NCBI RefSeq assembly: GCF_036388275.1
Contig: NZ_DASVSF010000043.1
Coordinates: 1-64,000 of the forward strand
DNA: 64,000 bases
Origin: Longimicrobium sp.
Lineage (GTDB): Bacteria; Gemmatimonadota; Gemmatimonadetes; Longimicrobiales; Longimicrobiaceae
Reading direction: 5' to 3'
Each line of letters begins with the position of its first letter. Positions within the stretch are counted from its first letter, which is position 1. This document shows positions 22,317-31,488 of this stretch, in pieces. The position numbers and the translations under genes were made by a program. The notes beneath the pieces were generated by a model. The model saw only the letters and a program-made list of their open reading frames with translations, had not been told where the DNA came from and ran no database searches.

Positions 22317-23570
22317 TTGACCACGAAGTCCAACTCCCGCGCCACTCTCGCACGTACGGCCCTCCGCATCGCGTGCACGGCGTTCTTCCTGGCCGGTGCC
22401 GGGGCATGCGAGGATAGCACGGGGAGCGATACGCGAGACGTGACGATCGGCGGAATCTTTTCGCTCACCGGCAACTGGGCGTCGCTCGGCGTGACGAGCA
22501 AGGCCGCGATGGAACTCGCGGTGGAAGATGCCAACCGCTTCGCCGCGGGGCGCGGCATCACCTTCCGCGCCGACGTCCGCGATACGAAGCTGGACCCGGC
22601 GACGGCGCTCTCGGCGGTGCAGTCGCTGAAGGCCGCGGGCGTGCAGTTGGTGATCGGGCCGCAGTCCAGCGCCGAACTGGCGGCCATCAAGCCGTACGTG
22701 GATGCGAACCCGCTGATCGTCGTCAGCCAGTCCAGCACGGCGGGTTCGCTGGCGGTGCCGGGCGACCACATCTTTCGCTTCACGGCGGCGGACAGCCTGG
22801 AGGGCATCGCCTCGGCGGCGCTGATGTGGGGTGACGGCGTTCGGACTGTGATCCCCGTCTGGCGTGCGGACGCCGGGAACCAGGGGCTTCACACGGCCAC
22901 GCGGAGAGGGTTCACCGCGCGCGGCGGCACCGTATCGAGCGGTGTGGAGTACGCGGCGAACGCCACCAGCTACGCGGCGACCATCACCGCGCTGGGCGCG
23001 CAGGTGCGGCAGGCGCTCGCCACGCGGCCAGCGAGCCAAGTGGGCGTGTACCTGGCGGGCTTCGACGAGGTGGCGGACGTGTTCGTGGCCGCGGTGGGGG
23101 ACCCGGTGCTCGCCTCGGTGCGCTGGTACGGCGCGGACGGCATCGCGCAGAGCGGCGCCCTGCTCGCCCGCCCGGCGGCGGTGGCGTTCGCGGAGACGGT
23201 CGGCTTTCCGTCTGCGCTCTTTGGGCTGGACCTGGCGGCGAGCGGAACGTGGCAGCCGGTCGCCACGCGCATCCAGCAGCGCGCGGGCATGGCGCCCGAC
23301 GCCTTTGCACTGGCCGTGTACGACGCGGTGTGGGTGGCGGCGCTGGCGTACCTCGCCTCGCCGGCTACGGTGAGCGCCGACTCGCTAGCTTCGCGCTTCG
23401 AGCAGGCGGCGGGCACCTATCACGGCACCACGGGCTGGGCCACGCTGAACGCCGCGGGCGACCGGCAGTACGCCGACTTCGACTTCTGGGCCATCCGCCC
23501 GTCCGGCACCGGCCACGCCTGGACCCGCGTCGCGGGGTACGAAACGCGCTCGGGCACGCTCAGCCGGTAA
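22317..23570 (+). CDS. ABC-type branched-chain-like solute-binding lipoprotein
   Basis: This 417-residue periplasmic binding protein is of the LivJ-type (peripla_BP_6) family. It starts at a TTG (22317) with AAAGGA about seven bases before. A lipoprotein signal ends FLAGAGAC, with Cys at about residue 31. The mature part opens VTIGGIFSLTGNWASLGVTS, the usual start of these two-lobed proteins, with VIGPQSSAELAA and IVVSQSSTAGS in lobe 1 and AFALAVYDAVWVAALAYL in lobe 2. No permease or ATPase gene adjoins it, so it is an orphan; the ligand is unknown and sensing rather than uptake is possible. Confidence 0.85.
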   Translation: MTTKSNSRATLARTALRIACTAFFLAGAGACEDSTGSDTRDVTIGGIFSLTGNWASLGVTSKAAMELAVEDANRFAAGRGITFRADVRDTKLDPATALSAVQSLKAAGVQLVIGPQSSAELAAIKPYVDANPLIVVSQSSTAGSLAVPGDHIFRFTAADSLEGIASAALMWGDGVRTVIPVWRADAGNQGLHTATRRGFTARGGTVSSGVEYAANATSYAATITALGAQVRQALATRPASQVGVYLAGFDEVADVFVAAVGDPVLASVRWYGADGIAQSGALLARPAAVAFAETVGFPSALFGLDLAASGTWQPVATRIQQRAGMAPDAFALAVYDAVWVAALAYLASPATVSADSLASRFEQAAGTYHGTTGWATLNAAGDRQYADFDFWAIRPSGTGHAWTRVAGYETRSGTLSR

Positions 23571-23627
23571 CGGGGCCGCGCCGGCCCATCGTTTCGTGCA
23601 ACCCTAAGTAACTCAGTGAGCGCGACC

Positions 23628-24376
23628 ATGGCTATGACGCCGGTGCTGGTGCGCGTGCAGGCGAAGGGCGGCAAGTTCCTTCCGCCCGACGCGGGCTACT
23701 CGCGGGTCACCATCCGGAACGCGGATACCGGCGAAGTGCTGGCACAAGGGCACCGGCCAGGGGCAGTCCGGGCAGCTGACGGGCTCGTTGCTTCCCGCGG
23801 CCACGCGCCAGGCGCTGATCACTCCGCAGTGGAACACGAAGTCGCAGCTGTGGCTTTCGGCGTAGCCCGGCCACGCGACGGCGGGCTTCAGCGCGACGCT
23901 GCCCCTGGACGCGCCCACCCGCGTGGAGTTCGTGGCCGAGGCGCTGGCCGACGGCGTCCCGAACGGCTACGCCGCGACGCAGACGATGACGCTCCTTCCC
24001 GGCGCGGTCCTTTCCGCCGAACGGGAAGTCGTCATGATGATCCCGGGCTGCGGGTGAAGGTCACGGCACGAAGGTGTCGAACGCCGGGGCGTCGGTGGTG
24101 GTGACGGCGCAGGTCACGATGATGTGCGGCTGCCCGATCGATCCTACGCTGCCGTGGGTTCCCACGGCATTCGTTGTGAGCGCGTTCGTCAGAGAGAAAG
24201 CCGGGCCGTTCGCGCTGGAAAACGTGCATCTCGATTTCCAGACGAGGAACACGTTCGCCAACACGCAGCCGTTCTCCCTTCCCCGCCCCGGCGAGTACGA
24301 GGTGGTGGTCACCGCGGTTCAGCCCGCCGAGGGCAACATGGGGATCGTGTCGGGCACGGTCGCCGTCCCCGCATGA
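23628..24376 (+). pseudogene. Frameshifted gene for a secreted-type beta-rich protein
   Basis: Coherent protein sequence can be followed across all three frames: MTPVLVRVQAKGGKFLPPDA and TIRNADTGEVLAQG in the first, then TRQALITPQWNTKSQLWLSA (ending in TAG), GFSATLPLDAPTRVEFVAEA and AEREVVMMIPGCG in another, then ASVVVTAQVTMMCGCPID to the end at 24376. At least three frame changes are needed, near 23745, 24055 and 24075, plus one in-frame stop, so I read it as a decayed gene. The intact C-terminal frame (24074-24376) could still be translated. Function unknown; beta-sandwich/adhesin-like. Confidence 0.6.
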
Positions 24377-24420
24377 CGAGGAAGCGACACGACCTCTCCC
24401 CGGCAGCGCGTTGATCGATA

Positions 24421-24804
24421 ATGATGTCCCGTGCCCCGGCTTGGCCGGCCGGCCGTGAGCCGGTGCCGCTCTACCACGTACGGCTGATGTTCGAGTGGCG
24501 CGGCGGCTCCCTCGGGTGCGGCAACGATGCGGCGCGCGACGCGTTCGGCGTCGGGCACATCGAGGACGAGCTTCCCCTCTCCGACGCGACGCGCCAGCGC
24601 CTGGAGGAGCTGTCGGTCTGGCACGACACCGCGCTCGACTGGGACGACCCCGGTGGCTGTGAGAACGATATCGCCCCGCATAGCGACCGCGCCGTCTGGA
24701 CCGTGTCGAAGAAACGGGACGACATGACGGCTGGTCCGATGATTGGGCAATCCAGCCGATTCCGGCGTCGGCGATTCGCAGTGACCACGGCACTTCGTCA
24801 CTAA
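24421..24804 (+). pseudogene. Truncated paralogue of the 115-aa protein with an unrelated tail
   Basis: About the first 75 residues match the protein encoded at 21925: YHVRLMFEWRGGSLGCGNDA, IEDELPLSDATRQRLEEL, WHDTALDWDDPGG. Similarity stops abruptly at about 24658; the remaining 50 residues (ENDIAPHSDRAVWTVSKKRD and on) are unrelated and arginine-rich at the end. The join lies 280 bases before the NACHT gene. It may be expressed, but it lacks the C-terminal helix of the intact copy. Confidence 0.65.
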
Positions 24805-24935
24805 CAGCTTGACGCGCCGACGAGATTCCCAATCGCTGTGCGGGCCGAAAGCGGCCCTCGCCCGATGTGGCGACGTTGGAAGGGCGAATGGTTAGGATGG
24901 ACCGAATCCACACCTAGTAAAAGGATTAGTGACAT

Positions 24936-26771
24936 ATGGAACCGAGCACATTTCTTGGGCCAGCCGTAAAGGAGGTGTACGCCTTTGTGAAGGACCGCCT
25001 TTCAAAACGGCTCGACAAATCTGACCACTCATGGGCGCCTATATTCGCACGGATGGAAGATTACATCGGTGATGTCCTTCGATGGAGCTCTCGCATTCAG
25101 TTCTTCGGCATGCCAGAGGCCGAGGACACCGATACGGCCACCGTCGGTCTTCGCCTTGGAGCGCAACCGCGTCGGTTTCGAGGCTCACGGCACGCCGGCA
25201 TTACGCTTGGCGAGACAGAGATACTAATCAGTTCTAAACACTATGTCATCTTAGGTGATCCGGGGTCTGGGAAAACTACAACCCTCAAACGCCTCGCGCG
25301 TGCAGTTATGCTGAATGAGTCGGTTGCTGATTCCGACATATACCGGCATCCAGTCGTCGTGTTGTTAAGAGACCACGCATCTACACTCAATCCCGATTGT
25401 GTAGTAGCTGATGTCGTCGGCATTCCATATCACGTCCGTGAAACTAAAGAGGGAAAACCTTACTATGTCTCTGGTAAACAGCAACTTAGACATAGGATTG
25501 TAAATTTTCTGAACGCGAGCAATGCGATTTTGATGCTTGATGGGCTGGATGAAATCCCAGAGGGGACTAGAAGACTGTACGAGAAATGGGCATCGGATCT
25601 ATCGTTTCGACTGTCTGAGAGCAAGATTTTGATCACATCTCGGACAGGTGATTTCTCGAGGCACTTGGACGGTTTTGATATTCTAGAACTCTGCCCGCTT
25701 GCGCCGGAACAGGCAAGAGAAATTGCGAAGAGATGGCTTACTAACCCAGATGATTTCTTGTTCGCACTCCGCAATCTACCGTACCAAGATCTGGCCGATC
25801 GACCACTTTTGCTGTCGCAACTGATCGTCTTGTATCGGAGAGAAGGCGCGCTACCCGAGCAACCGTCGCATGTGTATCGGCGGCTGCTACGCCTATTGCT
25901 TGAGGATTGGGATAAGGAGCGGGGTATCGATCGATCCTCTCGGTATGCCGGATTTGACCCTGACCGAAAAGCCGATTTCTTGGCGGCGCTGTCCTATCGC
26001 TTGAGTTATCGAGTGAACCACTCATCCTTTACCTTGCAGGATCTAGTTGTCGTCTATGGTCGCATCCATCGCCTATTCGGCCTACCAGAATCTGAAGCTA
26101 CAGCAGTAGCAGAGGAAATCGCTTCCCATAGTGGACTGATCAACGCAGCTGCCTCAGGATTCGAGTTTTCTCACTTATCCTTTCAAGAGTATCTGTGTGC
26201 GTGTCACCTAGTTAGGGGACCATTCCCAGAGCATCTGGAAAGTTATGTAGCTGATCGGCCCGGTCCGCTTGCAGTCGCTGTTGCGATCTCATCTAGTCCT
26301 GGAAGCTGGTTTGCTGGATTAATACTCAAGGAAAATTCCTTCCGGGCTTTCACCCGGGAGTCGTTCAGTAGCTTTTTTTCGAGGCTGCAGCTTGAACGAC
26401 CGATTTTCGATCCCAGTCCAGAGTTAGGATTTGCGGTCATGCGAATCTACCATGAGATGGGAGGAGATAGAGAGATACGTCGCACGCTACACTTCATGTT
26501 CAAGGACGAGAGCGTACTTGAAAGCATCGCGCGTGCTCTTCAGTTCTATGTAGTTCCGAGCATTGAGATCCTTGGAGCATCAGAATTCCTTCTAAATGCG
26601 GAAGTTCAGCCTCCGAGTCGTCTCGACTACACAATGCCAAGTCGCGTTTCTATTCCGGAGGAAGTTCTTAAGGAAGTATTCCGGCTGCGGCAGGTAAACC
26701 TTCGGGTCATTGGGACCACCCAGTCGCATAATCTCCGGATAGATGAGGAAGGAAATCTGACAATTGAGTGA
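24936..26771 (+). CDS. NACHT-domain NTPase (candidate antiphage STAND protein)
   Basis: This 611-residue NACHT STAND NTPase has Walker A GDPGSGKTT (about residue 107), Walker B ILMLDGLDEIP (about 199, with the NACHT-typical second acidic residue), ITSRTGDF (about 236) and the winged-helix hallmark FEFSHLSFQEYLCA (about 409). The first 90 residues (PAVKEVYAFVKDRLSKRL and on) are a short helical N-terminus without a recognised effector domain, and the C-terminal 180 residues are an unassigned, possibly helical sensor region. Bacterial NACHT proteins are known antiphage factors. The gene is far more AT-rich than its surroundings, showing transfer. AAGGA precedes the ATG at 24936. Partial copies of one gene flank it. 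Confidence 0.88.
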   Translation: MEPSTFLGPAVKEVYAFVKDRLSKRLDKSDHSWAPIFARMEDYIGDVLRWSSRIQFFGMPEAEDTDTATVGLRLGAQPRRFRGSRHAGITLGETEILISSKHYVILGDPGSGKTTTLKRLARAVMLNESVADSDIYRHPVVVLLRDHASTLNPDCVVADVVGIPYHVRETKEGKPYYVSGKQQLRHRIVNFLNASNAILMLDGLDEIPEGTRRLYEKWASDLSFRLSESKILITSRTGDFSRHLDGFDILELCPLAPEQAREIAKRWLTNPDDFLFALRNLPYQDLADRPLLLSQLIVLYRREGALPEQPSHVYRRLLRLLLEDWDKERGIDRSSRYAGFDPDRKADFLAALSYRLSYRVNHSSFTLQDLVVVYGRIHRLFGLPESEATAVAEEIASHSGLINAAASGFEFSHLSFQEYLCACHLVRGPFPEHLESYVADRPGPLAVAVAISSSPGSWFAGLILKENSFRAFTRESFSSFFSRLQLERPIFDPSPELGFAVMRIYHEMGGDREIRRTLHFMFKDESVLESIARALQFYVVPSIEILGASEFLLNAEVQPPSRLDYTMPSRVSIPEEVLKEVFRLRQVNLRVIGTTQSHNLRIDEEGNLTIE

Positions 26772-26785
26772 TCCGTCGCAACTGA

Positions 26786-26880
26786 CTGGCGGCCCCGTTG
26801 TTACCTGCACCTGATCCTGTGGGCGGGCAAAGACGCGGCCCGCGACGCGTTCGACTGCCTGCGAGGTACTCAAGAGGATA
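26786..26880 (+). pseudogene. Remnant of the 115-aa protein family
   Basis: Reads PRCYLHLILWAG then KDAARDAFDCLRG, matching YHVRLMFEWRGG and NDAARDAF of the family with an internal deletion. It starts 15 bases after the NACHT stop. It has no start codon and no C-terminal part. Confidence 0.5.
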
Positions 26881-26945
26881 ATCCAATCGACGGACGCTTG
26901 CCGGCGCCGGATTTCTCCGGCTCCGGCTTTGTAGTTTGGTCGGGC

Positions 26946-27572
26946 TCAGTGCGCGTGCGAGCCGCCCTGGTGGTGCTGGCAGGTGGCGTTCGGGTTGAAC
27001 TGCGCGAACACGCCCCGGGGGTTCTCGCGGTACAGCCATACGTGTAGGTCGTAGTGCGGCTCGAACATGTGCGCCTCGTCGAGCGCGGTCGCCGGGTCGT
27101 CCTGCATACGATCGAAGGAGCGGCCCGCGAACGTGGGCGGCGCCGTGTTGCCCGCCGCCTCCCACGCCTTGATGAACACCAGGTTCTCGACCGCAACCAG
27201 ATCCAGCGAGCCGTCCGCCTGGGGCTCGTAGATCAGGATGGACGGCTGCGAGAAGTCCGTGTGCGTTCCGGTGCCGCTCACCCGCGGATTGGGCGGACCG
27301 GTGATGCCCAGCAGGTCCGGGCGAAAGTAGTGGATGCCCATTACGCCGTACTCGGCGGGCCGGCCCATCATCTCCGCCGTGTCGCACAGGTTCATGGGGT
27401 CGCGGACGTAGCCTTCCGCGAGCGCCACGTTCACGTCGCGATACTTTTCGGTGGCCGTGCGAACCACCGTCATGTCGGGGTCGGCGGCCATGCCGCGGGA
27501 AAGCTGGGCCGCGGCGGATGCCGGCGCGGCGAGCGAAATGGCGAGAATGGTGGCCGCCAGGAGAGTCTTCAT
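26946..27572 (-). CDS. Exported hypothetical protein with His-rich C-terminus
   Basis: This 208-residue protein has a clear signal peptide (MKTLLAATILAISLAAPASA, then AAQ). The mature part begins with TATEKYRDVNVALAEGY, then GVMGIHYFRPDLL, ILIYEPQADGSLDLVAVENL and a histidine-rich end (CQHHQGGSHAH). I recognise the general pattern of a conserved secreted family (kYrDvn..A...GY..C ... GaMGiHy) of unknown function. The histidine tail may bind metal. It is a single gene on the minus strand, convergent with the NACHT side. Confidence 0.75.
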   Translation of the reverse strand: MKTLLAATILAISLAAPASAAAQLSRGMAADPDMTVVRTATEKYRDVNVALAEGYVRDPMNLCDTAEMMGRPAEYGVMGIHYFRPDLLGITGPPNPRVSGTGTHTDFSQPSILIYEPQADGSLDLVAVENLVFIKAWEAAGNTAPPTFAGRSFDRMQDDPATALDEAHMFEPHYDLHVWLYRENPRGVFAQFNPNATCQHHQGGSHAH

Positions 27573-27741
27573 CGTTCGTTCTCCGGGAGTTGAAAGTCAC
27601 ACCCTGCCGCGAAGCCGCGGCCGGGATGAACGAGGCTCGCGACGAGCTCCGTCCACCCCGCGGAGAAGAATCTGTTGCAACGCGGAACGGCGGGCATGGG
27701 TAGCTTAACCCGTCCGTCGTCGCGACCGTCCCGACGCGTCC

Positions 27742-27761
27742 CGGCACCCCGCGGGGTGCCG
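27742..27761. promoter_or_regulatory. Perfect 20-bp palindrome in a divergent intergenic region
   Basis: CGGCACCCCGCGGGGTGCCG is a perfect inverted repeat between two divergently read genes (26946-27572 and 27820-28713). No T-run follows on the side a terminator would need, so an operator is possible. Confidence 0.35.
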
Positions 27762-27819
27762 AAAACGGCGCGGCGGGGTTAGCTTGGCGCTCCTTCGATG
27801 CCTCCCCACTGCCAACGCC

Positions 27820-28713
27820 ATGAGCACCTCTCCCGTGCCGAACGGGGCGCCGCTGGTTCCCCACCACGAAATCGAGCACGTCTTCCGCCGCGCGGCGGAG
27901 CTGCAGACCGCCGCCGAGCAAACGACCAGCCTGGCGCACGGGGAGGAGGGCAGGCCGGCGGCCCCGAGCGACGGGTGGACGGCGGCCGAAGTCGTTGCGA
28001 TGGCGCGTGAGGCGGGAATCGCTCAGGAGTTCGTCGAGCAGGCGATCCGTGAAGGCCTCCACCCGTCCCATCCCGCAAGTCCGTCCGCCGACGCCGATCT
28101 GGTGCTCGGGGCGACGCGCGTGGTGGAGGCCAGCGTATCCGATACGTTCACCGCCGCCAGGGAAACCGCCGAAGCAAATCCCTGGCGCCTGCAGCTGATC
28201 GACGTCGTCCGGACGCCCGACGGAGGACTGCGCATCGCGCTAGACCCGTCGCAGCACCTGGTGACGGAGGGTGGCGGGCTGACGCCGTTCGTGAACGGAA
28301 TGGTGATGGCGGGACTGAACTTCGAGCGCATCGAGCTGGACATCGAACCAGCCGGCGCGCGATCGTCGATGCTTACCGCCAGGGCGGTTCCGGCGCGAAC
28401 CTCGCTGAAGCTGTACTCCCGTATGACGGGAGCGGGGGCCGGCGGGATGGGCGCGGTTGCAGGCTGGCTTACGGGCGCGCTGGCCCTCGGCTTGGGGGGC
28501 TGGGCCCTGGTGCCGCTGACGGCGCTGGGCGCGCTGGCTGGTGCCGGGGCAGGCACGCGGGGATTTCGGGCCGGCGTGCGGCACACCGTCCGCAAGGATG
28601 CCGACGGTCTCCAGAAGCTGCTCGGCGCCGTCGCCGCGCGCATCCACACGCAATCGTTCGCGGCGGGGCCGGTCGAGGCCGGCACCGCCAACGCCAGCCT
28701 TCCACCCGCCTGA
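27820..28713 (+). CDS. Hypothetical membrane-associated protein, 297 aa
   Basis: I do not recognise the function. The N-terminus (VPHHEIEHVFRRAAELQTAA and EVVAMAREAGIAQEFVEQAI) looks like a short helical module of the SHOCT-like kind found before soluble domains; the middle is a beta-rich domain (VVEASVSDTFTAARETAEAN, WRLQLIDVVRTPDGGLRIAL) reminiscent of polyketide cyclase/START folds. A glycine/alanine-rich hydrophobic hairpin follows at about residues 205-250 (GAVAGWLTGALALGLGGWAL). The ATG at 27820 is chosen as the first in-frame ATG; no good Shine-Dalgarno is seen. Confidence 0.65.
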   Translation: MSTSPVPNGAPLVPHHEIEHVFRRAAELQTAAEQTTSLAHGEEGRPAAPSDGWTAAEVVAMAREAGIAQEFVEQAIREGLHPSHPASPSADADLVLGATRVVEASVSDTFTAARETAEANPWRLQLIDVVRTPDGGLRIALDPSQHLVTEGGGLTPFVNGMVMAGLNFERIELDIEPAGARSSMLTARAVPARTSLKLYSRMTGAGAGGMGAVAGWLTGALALGLGGWALVPLTALGALAGAGAGTRGFRAGVRHTVRKDADGLQKLLGAVAARIHTQSFAAGPVEAGTANASLPPA

Positions 28714-28749
28714 ACCTCACCCCTTCAGAGGACGGCGCCGCGGTACGCG

Positions 28750-30168
28750 TCAGTAGATGCCCACCTTGCCCTTCGCGAACTCCCGCAGCCCCGTGGAGTC
28801 GTAGCCGCGGCCGTCGCGGAAGACCGTCGTCACCTCGTAGATCGCTGACGGGGTGCCGAGCGGGTCGCCGCGGATGACGACCAGGTCCGCGGCCTTCCCC
28901 GGCTCCACTGAGCCGATGCGCGCTTCCTCGCCCAGGATGCGCGCGCCGTTCAGGGTCATGATCTGGATCGCCTGTTCGGCGGTGAAGCCAGCCTCCACCA
29001 GCAGCTCGTAGTTGCGCAGGTTGCCGAAGCCCGGAAGGAAGCCCGTGCCCCACGGGTCCGAGCCCGCCCCCAGCAGCCCGCCCGCCGCCACGAAATCCCG
29101 CTCCCACCGCATCATCTTCTCCAGCAGCCGCTCCGGGACGGTGAACCCGGACTGACCCAGCCCCGCGTGGTTCGCCTCCACCTGGCGGCGCGTGGCCGGC
29201 GCCAGCATGGCCATCGCGGCGGAGTCCAGCCGCGCCCGTCCGGGGATGAAGCTCTCGTACACGCCCAGCGTGCTCACCACCGGCGTGCCCGTCGCGGCGA
29301 TGCGGCGGATGCTTTCCTGCACCGCCGGGCTGGCCACGTCCACGTCGGCCTGCGCGCGCTGGTTGCCCGGCGGGCACACGTCCGGCCGCTTTCCGGGTAC
29401 GTACTCGCTGGCGGTGATGAACCCGTGCTGAAGCGCGTCGATGCCCAGCTCCGCGGCCTCGCCGAACGTCACCGCGCACAGGTGGCCGGTCACGCGGAGC
29501 CGCCGCGCGTGCGCGGCCTCGATCACCCACGCCAGCACCTCGCGCGGGCCACTCATCACCTTGAACCAGGTGGCGCCCTTCCCCGCCCACTCGTCGACGA
29601 AGCGGCGCGCCTCCTCGGGCGAGTCCACGCCGCGGAACGCGCCCGTCCGCCGCGTGCCCGCGGTGATGTACGGCCCTGCGATGTGCAGGCGCGGGCCGGG
29701 CATCCGGCCCGCGTCGATGGCGCGCTTCAGCTCCACTTCCTCGTCCGGGAGCTGGCTGCCGGCCGTCATCGCGGTCGTGACGCCGAACGCCAGGTACAGG
29801 TACGCGCTGGCGTTCATCGGCACGCTGCGGCTCAGCCCGCCGAGGTACGTGTGCTCGTGCAGCGACACCAGGCCGGGGATGACCGTGTGGCCGGACAGGT
29901 CCATCACCCGCGCGCCCGCCGGGATCGCCGTGGTGGCGGTGGGCCCCACGGACTCGATGCGGGTGCCGCGCACGACCACCGTCTGGTCCTGGCGCGCCGG
30001 CGCCCCGGTGCCGTCCACCAGGCGGACGTGCGTGAGCGCCACCACGGGCGCATCGACGGACACGAAGGCGCGGGCCGCGGGGGCGAGTGCCGGGCGCTGC
30101 TGCGCGGACAGGGGCGCGGCGATCAGCAGCGCGGAAACGAGGCGGAGGATCGAGCGGATGGGTCTCAT
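28750..30168 (-). CDS. Exported amidohydrolase family protein
   Basis: This 472-residue secreted metal-dependent hydrolase is related to, but distinct from, the one at 11214-12557. The signal peptide is MRPIRSILRLVSALLIAAPL ending SAQQ. Active-site motifs are HEH in VSLHEHTYLGG, FKVMSG (candidate bridging Lys), VTGHLC, ALQHGFI and GAGSDPWG; the C-terminus KAADLVVIRGDPL closes the beta-sandwich. The ATG at 30168 starts the signal peptide although the frame is open upstream. It is read divergently from the exported protein at 30262. The substrate is unknown; dipeptides, cyclic amides or xenobiotics are typical for the group. Confidence 0.85.
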   Translation of the reverse strand: MRPIRSILRLVSALLIAAPLSAQQRPALAPAARAFVSVDAPVVALTHVRLVDGTGAPARQDQTVVVRGTRIESVGPTATTAIPAGARVMDLSGHTVIPGLVSLHEHTYLGGLSRSVPMNASAYLYLAFGVTTAMTAGSQLPDEEVELKRAIDAGRMPGPRLHIAGPYITAGTRRTGAFRGVDSPEEARRFVDEWAGKGATWFKVMSGPREVLAWVIEAAHARRLRVTGHLCAVTFGEAAELGIDALQHGFITASEYVPGKRPDVCPPGNQRAQADVDVASPAVQESIRRIAATGTPVVSTLGVYESFIPGRARLDSAAMAMLAPATRRQVEANHAGLGQSGFTVPERLLEKMMRWERDFVAAGGLLGAGSDPWGTGFLPGFGNLRNYELLVEAGFTAEQAIQIMTLNGARILGEEARIGSVEPGKAADLVVIRGDPLGTPSAIYEVTTVFRDGRGYDSTGLREFAKGKVGIY

Positions 30169-30261
30169 GGGCTGCTCGGGGGTGTATCGTGCGGCGGAGG
30201 AGGTGCCGCTAAGATAATCGCGCCAGCATTCGACTGCGAACCTGAACCTGGAGGAGGGATC

Positions 30262-30783
30262 GTGCGCCTTGCGTGGATGGCCGGATTGCTGATGACCCTG
30301 ATGGCGACGAGTACCGCGGCCGCGCAGAGCTGCTGGCCTGTGGCGGTGCTGCTGGAGGTGCGTGACGCGGGCGGGCGCCGCGTGGACCCGGCCTTCATGG
30401 ACAGCGTGGTTACCGAGCGCACGCCAGGGCACCTGACGGACGCAGAGCGTGTGCGCGCCCCCTACCAGGTGGCCGGAGCCCGCCGCGACACGGCCAACCT
30501 GCTGCAGTGGTCCATCTCGGGATGCAGACTGCGGCTGGGCCGGGTGACGCTGTACCGGCGCGGGCAGGCGATGCACCTGGACTTTGGCATGGTGCTGGAT
30601 AGCGAGCTGCGGCGGGGGCCGAGCACGTTCCAGATCCAGGGGCCGCGCTTCGAGCCTGGAACGTTCCGGCTGCGCTGGGACCCGTCCGAACCCGGCGGCT
30701 CCGACGACGATCCGCAACGACTCACCGACGAGCGGTGGGAGCGCGCCGAAGCAGATCCACGGCGAGAAGGCGCCGAGCGATGA
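30262..30783 (+). CDS. Exported hypothetical protein, 173 aa
   Basis: The start is GTG at 30262 with a textbook GGAGGAGG four bases before. The signal peptide (RLAWMAGLLMTLMATSTAAA, then QS) is followed by a beta-rich domain: CWPVAVLLEVRDAGGRRVDP, GCRLRLGRVTLYRRGQAMHL and FRLRWDPSEP, ending in a charged tail. I do not recognise the family. It shares a 93-base divergent promoter region with the amidohydrolase at 28750-30168 and is convergent with rpe. Confidence 0.65.
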   Translation: MRLAWMAGLLMTLMATSTAAAQSCWPVAVLLEVRDAGGRRVDPAFMDSVVTERTPGHLTDAERVRAPYQVAGARRDTANLLQWSISGCRLRLGRVTLYRRGQAMHLDFGMVLDSELRRGPSTFQIQGPRFEPGTFRLRWDPSEPGGSDDDPQRLTDERWERAEADPRREGAER

Positions 30784-30816
30784 CCGGGCACGGCGCATCC
30801 TCGTGAACCCGCGATT

Positions 30817-31488
30817 CTACGTCTGGCCAGCGGCCTCGCGCAGCAGGCGGATGTTCTCGGCCACGGGCGCCTTTGCGTTGTAGACGGCGGAACCCGCGAC
30901 CACGCAGCTCGCGCCGGCGCGCACGACGTCGGCGATGGTGTCCGGCGCCACGCCGCCGTCCACCTGCAGCTCCACGTGGTGAAGCCGGCGCTCGTCCAGC
31001 ATCCGCCGGATGCGCGCGATCTTGGCCGTGCTGGTGGGGATGTACGACTGCCCGCCGAAGCCCGGGTTCACCGACATCACCAGCACCAGGTCCACGTACG
31101 GCAGAATGTCGGCGATGGCATCCACAGGTGTCGCCGGATTCAGCGTCACGCCCGGCTTTACGCCCAACTCGCGGATCTGCTGGATGGTGCGGTGAAGGTG
31201 CGGGCTGGTTTCCACGTGCACCGTCAGGTAGTCGGCCCCAGCCTTGGCAAAGTCCGCCAGGTAGCGCTCGGGTTTCTCGATCATCAGGTGCACGTCGATC
31301 GGCAGCCCCGTCGAACGCTTGGCCGCCGCCGCGATCAGCGGGCCGATGGTGATGTTGGGGACGAAGTGCCCGTCCATCACGTCCACGTGAATCCAGTCTG
31401 CCCCGCCCTGCTCCGCCTCGCGGATGTGCTCGCCCAGCCGCGTGAAGTCGGCGGAGAGGATGGAGGGTGCGATCTTGATGCGGCTCAT
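30817..31488 (-). CDS. rpe: Ribulose-phosphate 3-epimerase
   Basis: This pentose-phosphate enzyme interconverts ribulose-5-phosphate and xylulose-5-phosphate. It is a 223-residue TIM barrel with IAPSILSADFTRLGE, the metal-site WIHVDVMDGHFVPN, DVHLMIEKPE, VMSVNPGFGGQ and the phosphate-binding VDGGV and AGSAVYN. The ATG at 31488 overlaps the rpiA stop by four bases (ATGA), so rpiA-rpe is a translationally coupled pair. Confidence 0.97.
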   Translation of the reverse strand: MSRIKIAPSILSADFTRLGEHIREAEQGGADWIHVDVMDGHFVPNITIGPLIAAAAKRSTGLPIDVHLMIEKPERYLADFAKAGADYLTVHVETSPHLHRTIQQIRELGVKPGVTLNPATPVDAIADILPYVDLVLVMSVNPGFGGQSYIPTSTAKIARIRRMLDERRLHHVELQVDGGVAPDTIADVVRAGASCVVAGSAVYNAKAPVAENIRLLREAAGQT

